DNA of 64,000 nucleotides, from positions 1 through 64,000 of the forward strand of contig CAVSNF010000030.1 of assembly GCA_963729195.1 (NCBI GenBank), read 5' to 3'. This document shows positions 20,248-28,068 of the stretch, piece after piece. Within the stretch, counting starts at the first letter, position 1; every line of letters starts with the position of its first letter. The notes under the pieces were generated by a model that saw nothing but the letters and a program-made list of their open reading frames with translations, had not been told where the DNA came from and did not search any database. The translations under genes were made by a program, and so were the position numbers. The DNA is from CAVPTL01 sp963729195. GTDB taxonomy: Bacteria > Actinomycetota > Thermoleophilia > Gaiellales > JAICJC01.

Positions 20248-21597
20248 CTACCAGCGAACGTCCTGGAGGGCCTCTGCGGCCCGCCGGTACAGCTCTGCTG
20301 CTTTCACCGTCTCCCCCCTTTTCTCGGCCACATCACCGAGTGCCACCCAAGAGCCGGCCAGATGGCTGACCGTCTCGACCGCTTCGAAACAGTTCGCCGC
20401 GGCCGCAAACGAGCGCTCTGCCTCGTCGATGCGATCCAACGCCATCTGAGCGCGGCCGATCACGATTCGAGCGTTCCCTTCTTCTTCTCGGTATTCCAGG
20501 CGAGAACCCAATAACCCGATTGCGCGATTTCCACTCTCGATCGCGCCTTCGTAATCGCCGGTGTGGAGCTTGGCCGACGCCAGAGAAGAGGCTGCAAAAC
20601 CGGCATCGATGCGGTTGTCCTGCTCGACCGCGATCCGGAAGGACTCGGTCAGCAGCGGCACCGCCTCGTCCGGCTTGCCGGTGATCGCCCGCAGCTGGCC
20701 GAGGTTGTTCAGCAGCTTGCCGACGTACTCGTGGTCGGACACACGCTCGTACAACACCTTGGAACGTTCGGCGTACTCGCGTGCCAGCGAATACTGGTTC
20801 TGGCGCTCGGCCACCAGCGACGCATCCAGCAGCGTCTCGGCCAAAACCCGGTCGTCGTTCAGCGAGCGGGCCAGCTCGAGCGCCTGGGTGACGTCCTCGG
20901 AGGCCGCCGTGAAGTCCTTCTGGCGCCGGCGTACCTTGGCGCGGACGTTGAGAATCCGAACCCGCAGCGCATCCGACGGCTCGGGCGCACCCTCGGCCAG
21001 CTTGGCCGCCTCATCCAGTGCAGCGGCCGCGGTGGCCAGGCTGCCCATCTTGTAGCGAACCAGCCCGACTCGATACAGCACGCCCGCGCGATCGGTGGCG
21101 GTGAGGCTGTCGGCCAGCACGCCGGCCTGGGCCAGTGCAGACAGCGCCTCGGGCATCTGCCCGATCGCCTGCAGCGCCCAGCCCCGCGCCTGCGCGTGGC
21201 GAAAGCGCAGGCGATCGTCCCCGCTTCGCTCGGCGGCGGTATCCGTGTCGGCAAGAATTGCGAGCGCCTCGTGATCACGATGCGCCTCGATCTCGGCCTC
21301 TGCCCGCGCGACTGCTGCTTCGCAGGCCGCGCGGGCAGAGACTCCGCTTTCCCCTTCAAGCGTGACGCGATCGACACCCAGCGCTTCCGCAAACCAGGCG
21401 AGGGCCGCATCTGACGGCTTGGTCTTCCCGAGCTCGACTTGGCTCACGTACTCCTTCGTGAAGCGTGAACCGCCCAGCTCAGCCTGGGTCAGGCCAGACG
21501 AGATGCGCAGCGCGCGTACGCGCACGCCGACCCCCGTGGGCGTGCTAACGGTACGGGCGCTCCTGCGATTCTCGCGGGTTTGGCCGGGTGACCCCAT
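20248..21597 (-). CDS. XRE-type HTH regulator with a long TPR domain (RRNPP-like)
   Basis: A 449-residue intact cytosolic protein. Residues about 23-75 form an XRE helix-turn-helix (ALRISSGLTQAELGGSRFTK, then YVSQVELGKTKPS). From about residue 85 to the end it is a continuous superhelix of TPR-like repeats, with motifs such as LVRYKMGSLATAAAALDEAA, LLNNLGQLRAITGKPDEAVP and IVIGRAQMALDRIDEAERSF. HTH plus C-terminal TPR of this length is the architecture of peptide-sensing Rgg/PlcR/NprR/AimR proteins. The same domain pair is also common in actinobacterial regulators of unknown trigger. The start at 21597 gives a complete HTH. The AT-rich 5' region 21600-21780 and the repeated GTACTTGACT suggest autoregulation. 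The peptide gene follows. Confidence 0.8.
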   Translation of the reverse strand: MGSPGQTRENRRSARTVSTPTGVGVRVRALRISSGLTQAELGGSRFTKEYVSQVELGKTKPSDAALAWFAEALGVDRVTLEGESGVSARAACEAAVARAEAEIEAHRDHEALAILADTDTAAERSGDDRLRFRHAQARGWALQAIGQMPEALSALAQAGVLADSLTATDRAGVLYRVGLVRYKMGSLATAAAALDEAAKLAEGAPEPSDALRVRILNVRAKVRRRQKDFTAASEDVTQALELARSLNDDRVLAETLLDASLVAERQNQYSLAREYAERSKVLYERVSDHEYVGKLLNNLGQLRAITGKPDEAVPLLTESFRIAVEQDNRIDAGFAASSLASAKLHTGDYEGAIESGNRAIGLLGSRLEYREEEGNARIVIGRAQMALDRIDEAERSFAAAANCFEAVETVSHLAGSWVALGDVAEKRGETVKAAELYRRAAEALQDVRW

Positions 21598-21621
21598 GCC
21601 CTCAGGTTAGCGCATGATCCT

Positions 21622-21631
21622 GTACTTGACT
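21622..21631 (+). promoter_or_regulatory. GTACTTGACT site, copy 1
   Basis: The 10-mer GTACTTGACT is identical to one at 21739-21748. This copy sits in the leader of the HTH-TPR gene, 25 bases upstream of its start codon, where a bound repressor would block expression. A related ACTTGAT lies at 21718. Confidence 0.35.
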
Positions 21632-21738
21632 AGATCTCCCGCTTATCTCTTCACTGATCCAGTATTTTTGGCTTAAACGCTGGGTGAATACGTGAAGTGA
21701 AGCGATATTTTGACAGGACTTGATTTCACCCATTTTAG

Positions 21739-21748
21739 GTACTTGACT
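21739..21748 (+). promoter_or_regulatory. GTACTTGACT site, copy 2, overlapping a -35 box
   Basis: The second exact copy of GTACTTGACT. Its last six bases are the -35 hexamer of the divergent promoter at 21743-21771, so a factor bound here would control that transcript. Confidence 0.35.
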
Positions 21749-21771
21749 CTTGGGATCCAAGCGAGTAGATT
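21743..21771 (+). promoter_or_regulatory. Sigma-70-type promoter of a short divergent transcript
   Basis: TTGACT (21743-21748), a 17-base spacer, then TAGATT (21766-21771). These are near-consensus -35 and -10 boxes at ideal spacing in an AT-rich island, directed away from the HTH-TPR gene. A transcript would start near 21778. Confidence 0.55.
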
Positions 21772-21777
21772 GAGCCT

Positions 21778-21955
21778 ACAACGCGAAACGGCACAGCCGA
21801 GAAAGCGATGCCGAAGACAAACTCCTCAATCGGTGGGCCGCCGAACGAGAAACGAAACGTCTTCTGGGGTCTCATCGTTCAACTCGGCGCCGGGGGTCGG
21901 AGTCGAAGCGCGGTGGTGAGGACTGGAGCCCCTCACCGCCGCGCGATTCCTTTTT
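21778..21955 (+). ncRNA. Candidate small RNA (about 178 nt)
   Basis: A defined short unit bounded by the promoter at 21743-21771 and the terminator hairpin at 21908-21955. It contains one small open frame (21808-21957), which runs into the terminator stem, so an RNA product is at least as likely as a peptide. It lies head-to-head with the HTH-TPR regulator and antisense to the tail of the GT87-like gene. Confidence 0.4.
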
Positions 21956-21957
21956 AA
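21808..21957 (+). CDS. Possible 49-residue small protein inside the short transcript
   Basis: ATG 21808 (MPKTNSSIGGPPNEKR) follows a weak GAGAAAG site and ends at TAA 21955-21957, in the terminator T-run. The middle NVFWGLIVQLGAGG is mildly hydrophobic and the rest is basic. No signal peptide or family is recognised. Its last 15 codons overlap the terminator stem, which is unusual for a real gene, so confidence is low. Confidence 0.25.
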   Translation: MPKTNSSIGGPPNEKRNVFWGLIVQLGAGGRSRSAVVRTGAPHRRAIPF

Positions 21958-22979
21958 GGACATCGCGCGCACACTCATGGCGAACATCGCGGCGGCCATC
22001 AGGTCGTAGGCAATCGCCCCGGCGAGCGACGGCGAATCCTGGTTGGTCGCCACCAGCATCCATCCGCCCATCAGCAGCACCCACGCGGGCGACATCCGCG
22101 GCCAGGCCAGCGCGCACGGGATCACGAGCAGCACGAAGTAGTGATCCCACACCACCGGTGAAGCCACCAGCGCCGCCGCGATCGCTGAAACGAACACGAT
22201 CGCATCGTCACCGCCCCGCCCACCACGGTGGCCATCAAGAGCAGCGCTGCTCCCACCGCCACGCCCTCCCCCACGGCCAGCGGCACACCGGCCGTATGCA
22301 GCAGCCCTGCCGGCGAGTAGCTGTCGGCGGCCTCGTGCGACGTCACGTACGCGAGCAGGTGAAGGTATCCGCGCAGGCCGGCGAATCCGATCGCCGCCCA
22401 CGTCCCCATCACCACCACCAAGGCGATCCAGACCGAGAACGCCCCGGCTGCAATCCGCCGGGTGACCAAAAGCCACAGCACCACCGGCCAGCAGAACATC
22501 TTGGCCGCCAGGGTGATCCCGATCGCGCAACTCGCAATCGCCCGGGAGTCGCGCCACCGCCAGGCCGCCGCCAGCCCCAGCAGCACAAATCCGCTGACCG
22601 CACCGACCAGCTCTCCCATCACCACTGGGTGAGCGGCGAGTGTGATCGCATAGCAGCGTGGGTCGCGGACGCCGAGCAGCCACACTGCCCCGACCGTAGC
22701 GACGACCGTCAGCGCGGTGAACAGCACCCCGGCGACCGGCGCCGAGAACCCTGCCAAGGGAATTACCAGGACGGCGACCGGCGGTGGATAGACGTAGGCC
22801 GAGCGGATCAGGTCAAACCGGGCATACGCGCCGTCATACGGCGAGTGCCCATGCAGAACCGCCCGCGCCGCCGGAAGAAATGCCTGTTGCAGGTCGATCA
22901 TGCTTGCCGGCCTCAGGGAACTCTCGAGGAGCATCCAGCCGACCAGCGCGGCGGCGGGCAGCCACACCGCCCACCGCAA
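21826..22979 (-). CDS. GT87-like polytopic membrane glycosyltransferase, copy 2, one frameshift
   Basis: A polytopic membrane protein of about 384 residues resembling the DUF2029/GT87 polyprenyl-phosphate mannosyltransferases. Shared segments are AFLPAARAVLHGHSPYDGAY (sugar-donor loop region), YVYPPPVAVLVIPLAG, GVRDPRCYAI, and AADSYSPAGLLHTAG. After a frame change near 22190 it continues with SPVVWDHYFVLLVIPCALAW. Some ten hydrophobic helices are visible. It starts 11 bases after the paralogue at 22990 and ends at 21826, overlapping the short divergent transcript on the other strand. Substrate unknown. Confidence 0.7.
21908..21955 (+). terminator. Strong rho-independent terminator
   Basis: A 14-bp stem (arm GCGCGGTGGTGAGG, partner CCTCACCGCCGCGC with one G-U pair), a 9-base loop, then GATTCCTTTTT. 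It is by far the clearest intrinsic terminator in the window and closes the short divergent transcript. Confidence 0.75.
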
Positions 22980-22989
22980 CCCACCGGGC

Positions 22990-24050
22990 TCACGCCTCGC
23001 ATAGACCGAGTCGACACGGCCGGCTGCGTACCGCCAGGAGGAACAGCGCGGCCGCGATCGCCTGGTAGCCGATCAACGCGATCAGACTGCCCGAGACGTT
23101 CTCGTGGGCGATCAGGATCCAGCCGCCGAGCAGCAGAAACCACGGTGCCGCCAGCCGTGGCCAGCCGAGTGCGCAGGGAATCAGCAGCAACGTGAAGTAG
23201 TGAGCCCACACGATCGGCGAGGCCAGAAGCGTCGCTGCGACCGCTCCCAGGAACGCGACCTGATTGCGCGATCGCGCCGCCGCAAGCAGCACCAGCGAGC
23301 GCGGCGGCCACCCCGATCAGCTCACCGGCGGCCAGCGGAACACCCACCCAGTGCAGCAGTGCCGCCGGTGAATAGCTGTCGGCTGCCTCCGACGCCGTCA
23401 CCCACGAGAGCAGCCGCGGGTACTCACGGAGCCCTGCGAAGCCGATCACGGCCCACGAACCGGCGATCATCCCGGCGCCGGCCACCGCGGCCACCGCCGC
23501 CGCGCGCAGCCGGCCGAGTGAGCAGCAGCCACACCGCGAGCGGCCAGCAAAAGAGCTTTGCGGCGATTGCCAGCGCGACCAGGCAGCCGACCGCCGAGGG
23601 CGAGTCGCGCCACCGCCAAGCCGCCGCCATGACCAGCATGATCAGCACGCTCAGCGCGCCCGCTAGCTCGGCGGCAAGCACCGGGTGCGACACCAGTGCA
23701 AGCGCGTAGCAGCGCCGGTCACGGACACCCAAGAGCCACAGCCCCGCCACCGTCCCCGCCACCATGATCGTGGTGAAGAGCGCCGCGGCTGCCGGCTTTG
23801 GGAGCGCGGTCAGGGGGACGGCCAGGAATGCGATCGGAGGCGGGTAGATGTAGGCGCTGCCAATCTGGCGAAGCTGCGCATACGCCCCCGTGTAGGGGGA
23901 GTGGCCGTGCAGCACCGCCCGCGCCGCCGGCAGAAACGCGTACTCGAGATCGACCAGGCGCCAGGGTCGGGTCACGCTCACCGCCAGCATGCCGACCACC
24001 GCACCCGCCGCCGGGAGCCAGGTCAGCCAGAAGCGCGCGGCTCTCGTCAC
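22990..24050 (-). CDS. GT87-like polytopic membrane glycosyltransferase, copy 1, two frameshifts
   Basis: A tandem paralogue of the following gene, with AFLPAARAVLHGHSPYTGAY, YIYPPPIAFLAVPLTAL, GVRDRRCYALAL, AADSYSPAALLHWVG and SPIVWAHYFTLLLIPCALGW all in the same order. The frame shifts near 23490 and 23295. The protein would be about 353 residues and hydrophobic throughout. Family knowledge suggests transfer of a sugar from a polyprenyl-phosphate donor outside the membrane. The pair lies on the same strand as the hrcA and dnaJ genes but has no known tie to heat shock. Confidence 0.7.
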
Positions 24051-24095
24051 GGCCCGGGTGATCGACGCCGCCAGACGCCGATTCAGCCCTGGGCG

Positions 24096-25130
24096 CTACT
24101 CCTCGTAGATGTCTTCGACGAACGCCGACAGCGCCGCTGCGGCGCCGCGCACCGACCGGATCGCGGTCGCATAGTCCATCCGCATCGGCCCGATCAGCGA
24201 GACGGTGCCAAGGTTTTGGGTGACCAAGCCGTAGTTGGCGGCAACCATCGCCAGCGCATGCATGTGGGGCACCGCGTTGTCACTGCCGACGCGCACGTAC
24301 AACCGCCGCGAGTCGAGCGCGCCCCGCAACATCTCGAGCAGATCCATGCGCTCCTCGAGCACCCGCATGAGCCCGTTGATCTCGGCCAGATCGGCGAATC
24401 GCATCTCCTCCAAGAGCCGCGCGGCGCCGCCGATGTAGAGCATCTGCTCACCGCCCTCGACCAGCTCGGTGAAGGCCGGGCGCAGGGTGTCGATCAGCTG
24501 CCGCTCGACCGGTGAGAGGCCCGGCTCCTCCAGCCGGGTCTGGAGCGTGCGAGTGCCCGCCCGTACGCCCCCGAGCTGCTCGTTGAGAAACTCACCCGCC
24601 CATTCCACCAGCTTGGGATCGACCGCGGCCGGGAACGGGAAGATCTTCTTGGTGACCCCGCCGGTGGAGGTGATCACAACCACCATCACCACCTGCGCCT
24701 GCAGCAGCAGCACCTCCACCCGCCGGATCTCGGTCGTATCCAGCGGCGGGGCGGTGACCAGCGCCAGCAGCGAGGTGACATGCGACAGCATCTCGGTGGT
24801 GGCGCGAAGCGCCGAGTCGATCTCGGAGCGAGTGGCACTGAGATCGACCGGCAGGCTGGCCGCTCCCAGCGGCTGCTGCAGCAGGAGTTCGGCGTACAGC
24901 CGATACCCGGCGTCGGTGGGCACCCGCCCGGCCGATGTATGCGGGTGGTTGAGCAGGCCGCGCGTCTCCAGCTCCGCGAGCTCGTACCGCACCGTCGACG
25001 CCGAGGCATCGATGTCGTTCTTCTCCACCAGCGTGCGTGATCCCACGGGGTGACCGGTGGCGATGTAGGAGGCCACCACATCGGTCAGGATCTGCACCTG
25101 CCTGGGAGAGAGGTCGGGACGCTGGCTCAT
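24096..25130 (-). CDS. hrcA: Heat-inducible transcription repressor HrcA
   Basis: HrcA represses chaperone operons by binding CIRCE elements and is released by heat and GroEL availability. The protein is 344 residues. It has the N-terminal winged helix (LSPRQVQILTDVVASYIATG, ASASTVRYELAELETRGLL, HTSAGRVPTDAGYRLY) and a GAF-like effector domain ending SLIGPMRMDYATAIRSV. ATG 25130 (MSQRPDLSPRQ) is preferred because it overlaps the hemW stop by four bases. No CIRCE sequence is visible upstream of it or of dnaJ here, so its targets must lie elsewhere. Confidence 0.93.
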   Translation of the reverse strand: MSQRPDLSPRQVQILTDVVASYIATGHPVGSRTLVEKNDIDASASTVRYELAELETRGLLNHPHTSAGRVPTDAGYRLYAELLLQQPLGAASLPVDLSATRSEIDSALRATTEMLSHVTSLLALVTAPPLDTTEIRRVEVLLLQAQVVMVVVITSTGGVTKKIFPFPAAVDPKLVEWAGEFLNEQLGGVRAGTRTLQTRLEEPGLSPVERQLIDTLRPAFTELVEGGEQMLYIGGAARLLEEMRFADLAEINGLMRVLEERMDLLEMLRGALDSRRLYVRVGSDNAVPHMHALAMVAANYGLVTQNLGTVSLIGPMRMDYATAIRSVRGAAAALSAFVEDIYEE

Positions 25131-26211
25131 CGCACCATCGAGACGACCACCTCGTCGGCGACGTGGCGGCCGCGGTCTGTCAGCCACATCATGCCGTCGC
25201 CCCGGCGCACCATCCCTGCCCGTTCCATCCTGGAGACGCCCGATTCATCCAGCACGCTGGACACCGAGGCCACCTGTACCGGCCGATCGAGGCGCAGGCC
25301 GAGCATCAATCGCTCCAGCTCGCGCTGCGACGCCGTCAGCACTTCCAGCTCGGTCTCGGGGGCGGCCCCCGACTCCACCGCCTCCAGGTACCGCGGCAGG
25401 CTGGGCCGCACCTTGCGCCGTTCCAGACCGACGGTGGAGACGGCACCGACGCCGATGCCGAGGTAGTCGTGCCCGAGCCAGTAGCCGAGGTTATGCTGGG
25501 ACTCGTGGCCGGGCCGGCAGAAGTTGGCGGTCTCATACCAGCGGTAGCCGGCGGCCCGGAGCGTCTCCACCACCACCTGGTAGAAGTGCTCCATGCTCTC
25601 GGCGACCAGTTCCAGCGCGGCGCCGTGCCGGTGTGTGAAGCGCGTGCCGGGCTTGGCCTCCAGCTCGTAATAGCTGATGTGCTGAGGCTCGAGGCTCAAC
25701 ACGTTGTCGAGGTCGAGCTTCAAGTCCGCCTCACTCTGACCCGGAACCCCAAACATCAAGTCGAGGTTGAGGTTTGAGATGCCGGCCGCCCGCAAACGCC
25801 GCACTGCAAGCCGAACGGTGTCCGGTTGAGCCAGTCGGTCGAGCGTCTCCAGGTGGGTGGCGTTGAAGCTCTGCGCCCCCACCGAGACTCGCGTCACCCC
25901 ACCCTCGACCAATACTTGAGCCTTTGCCGGGCGTGACCGTCTCGGGATTGCACTCGATCGTGATCTCACCGGCCGCCGGCAGGCCTGCGAGCAGCCGGGC
26001 GAGCTGCACGGTCGTCCAGCAGGGTGGGCGTGCCGCCGCCGATGAACACCGTCTCCAGCGGAGACTGAACGGCCGACAGCTCGGCCAAAAGCGCGTCCAC
26101 GTAGCGTGCCTGCAGGTGCTCGTTGCCGGTCACGGTGACGAAGTCGCAGTAGCCGCAGCGGTGGGCGCAAAACGGCACGTGCACGTACAGATGATCGACC
26201 CGCGCGCTCAC
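25127..26211 (-). CDS. hemW: Radical-SAM heme chaperone HemW (coproporphyrinogen oxidase-like), frame-shifted
   Basis: A HemN-like radical-SAM protein; HemW members act as heme chaperones rather than oxidases. The N-terminus HLYVHVPFCAHRCGYCDF carries the 4Fe-4S CxxxCxxC. FIGGGTPTLL follows, then after frame changes near 26005 and 25925 the sequence continues through VTRVSVGAQSFNATHLETLD, DLMFGVPGQSEADLKLDLD and HISYYELEAKPGT. The HemW-type C-terminal wing ends at 25127. The length of about 361 residues is typical. The start is GTG 26211, overlapping the lepA stop. The lepA-hemW-hrcA order is classical. Confidence 0.9.
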
Positions 26212-28013
26212 GCCGTCTCCCGGTTGATCTCGAGCACCGCCAGGAATGCTTCCTGGGGCACCTCGACGCTGCCCACCTGCTTCATCCGCCGCTTACCCTT
26301 CTTCTGCTTTTCCAGCAGCTTGCGCTTGCGGGAGATGTCGCCGCCGTAGCACTTGGCGGTGACGTCCTTGCGCTTGGCCTTGACCGTCTCGCGGGCAATC
26401 ACGCGCGACCCGATCGCAGCCTGGATGGCGACGTCGAACATCTGCCGGGGAATCCGCTCGCGCAGCGTCTCCACCAGCACCCGCCCCTGGCGCTGGGCGT
26501 TGTCGCGGTGGGTGATCAGCGACAGTGAGTCGACCCGTTCGCCTGCCAGCAGCACGTCCACCTTGACCACCTTGCCCTCGCGGAACCCGAGCAGGTCGTA
26601 GTCAAACGACGCGTAGCCGCGGGTGCGGCTCTTGAGCTTGTCGTAGTAATCGAGCACGATCTCGGCCAGCGGGATGTCGTACACCAACTGCACCCGCTCC
26701 TCGCTCAGGTACGCCATGTGGTGGTACTCGCCGCGACGCTCCTGGTTGAGTTCCATGACCGTTCCCACGTGCTCTTTGGGGGTGATGGTGGACGCCCGTA
26801 CGTACGGCTCCTCGGTGGCCAGGATGTCGGCATCGGGCATCTGGGCGGGGTTGTGCACCTCCACCCAGCTGCCGTCGGCCACCTGGGCGCGGTAGGCGAC
26901 GTTGGGTGCGGTCACCAGCAGATCGAGCTCGTACTCGCGCTCCAGCCGCTCGCGCACGATGTCCATGTGCAGCAGCCCCAAAAAGCCGCACCGAAACCCG
27001 AATCCGAGCGCCCGCGAACTCTCCGGCTCGTACGACAGGGCGGCGTCGTTCAGCTTCAGCTTCTCCAGCGCGTCGCGCAGTTCGGGGTACTCGTCGGAGT
27101 CGGTCGGGAAGAGGCCGGCAAACACCATCGGCTTGACCTCGAGATACCCCGGCAGCGCTTCGGTCGCACCCTGCCTGGCGTGCGTGAGCGTATCCCCCAC
27201 CCGCAGCTGCGACACGTCCTTCAGGCCGGTGATGATGTAGCCGACCTCGCCCGCTGCCAGATGCTTGGCCGGCCGCATCCCGGGCGAGAAAAAGCCCAGC
27301 TCCTCCACGTCAAAGGTGGTCGTGGCGGCCATCGCGCGCACCCGGTCGCCCGGATGAAAGCTGCCGTCGACCATGCGCACGAATGCCACCACACCCCGGT
27401 ACTGGTCGTAGATCGAATCGAAGATCAGCGCCCGCGGCGGCGCGGCGGCGTCACCCGACGGCGCCGGGATGTGGTCGACGATCGCCTGCAACACCTGCTC
27501 CATCCCGGCCCCGGTCTTGGCCGAGATCCGCAGCACGTCGTCAGCCGAACCGCCCACCAGCCCGGCCACCTCGGCCGACACGCCGTCGGGGTCGGCCGAG
27601 GGCAGGTCGATCTTGTTGACGACCGGGACGATCTCGAGGTTCCCCTCGATTGCCAGGTAGGCGTTGGCCAGCGTCTGGGCCTCGATCCCCTGGGCGGCGT
27701 CCACCACCAGCAACGCGCCCTCGCAGGCCGCCAGGCTGCGGCTGACCTCATAGCTGAAGTCGACGTGCCCCGGCGTGTCGATCAGGTTGAGCTCGTACAT
27801 GCGCTCGTCCGCCGCGCGAAACATCACGCGCACGGCTTGGGCCTTGATCGTGATCCCACGCTCGCGCTCGAGATCCATCGAGTCGAGTAGCTGAGCGCGC
27901 ATATCGCGCTCGGCCACGGTCTGGGTCATCTGCAGGATGCGATCGGCCAGCGTCGACTTGCCATGGTCGATGTGGGCGATGATGGAGAAGTTGCGGATGC
28001 GCGAAAGCGGCAT
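26208..28013 (-). CDS. lepA: Elongation factor 4 (LepA)
   Basis: A ribosomal back-translocase and biogenesis GTPase, 601 residues, intact. G-motifs are clear: AHIDHGKSTLADRIL (G1), RGITI (G2), DTPGHVDF (G3), NKIDLP (G4) and SAKTG (G5). The LepA-specific C-terminal domain ends KQKKGKRRMKQVGSVEVPQE. It leads the lepA-hemW-hrcA operon. The 55-base gap to murJ gives little room for a promoter, so co-transcription from murJ is possible. Confidence 0.97.
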   Translation of the reverse strand: MPLSRIRNFSIIAHIDHGKSTLADRILQMTQTVAERDMRAQLLDSMDLERERGITIKAQAVRVMFRAADERMYELNLIDTPGHVDFSYEVSRSLAACEGALLVVDAAQGIEAQTLANAYLAIEGNLEIVPVVNKIDLPSADPDGVSAEVAGLVGGSADDVLRISAKTGAGMEQVLQAIVDHIPAPSGDAAAPPRALIFDSIYDQYRGVVAFVRMVDGSFHPGDRVRAMAATTTFDVEELGFFSPGMRPAKHLAAGEVGYIITGLKDVSQLRVGDTLTHARQGATEALPGYLEVKPMVFAGLFPTDSDEYPELRDALEKLKLNDAALSYEPESSRALGFGFRCGFLGLLHMDIVRERLEREYELDLLVTAPNVAYRAQVADGSWVEVHNPAQMPDADILATEEPYVRASTITPKEHVGTVMELNQERRGEYHHMAYLSEERVQLVYDIPLAEIVLDYYDKLKSRTRGYASFDYDLLGFREGKVVKVDVLLAGERVDSLSLITHRDNAQRQGRVLVETLRERIPRQMFDVAIQAAIGSRVIARETVKAKRKDVTAKCYGGDISRKRKLLEKQKKGKRRMKQVGSVEVPQEAFLAVLEINRETA

Positions 28014-28068
28014 GCATGCAGGTTACCGGGCGACCTCGCAGAGCAACGGCGCCGCCGTAGACGTCCGC

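Noticed and set aside
18940..25130. A CIRCE operator expected near hrcA and dnaJ
   Set aside because: I looked for TTAGCACTC-N9-GAGTGCTAA or near forms upstream of hrcA, dnaJ and the block between and saw none.
26718..27890. A 390-codon open frame opposite lepA
   Set aside because: It is antisense to an intact and well-recognised lepA; the translated sequence is low-complexity His/Arg-rich.
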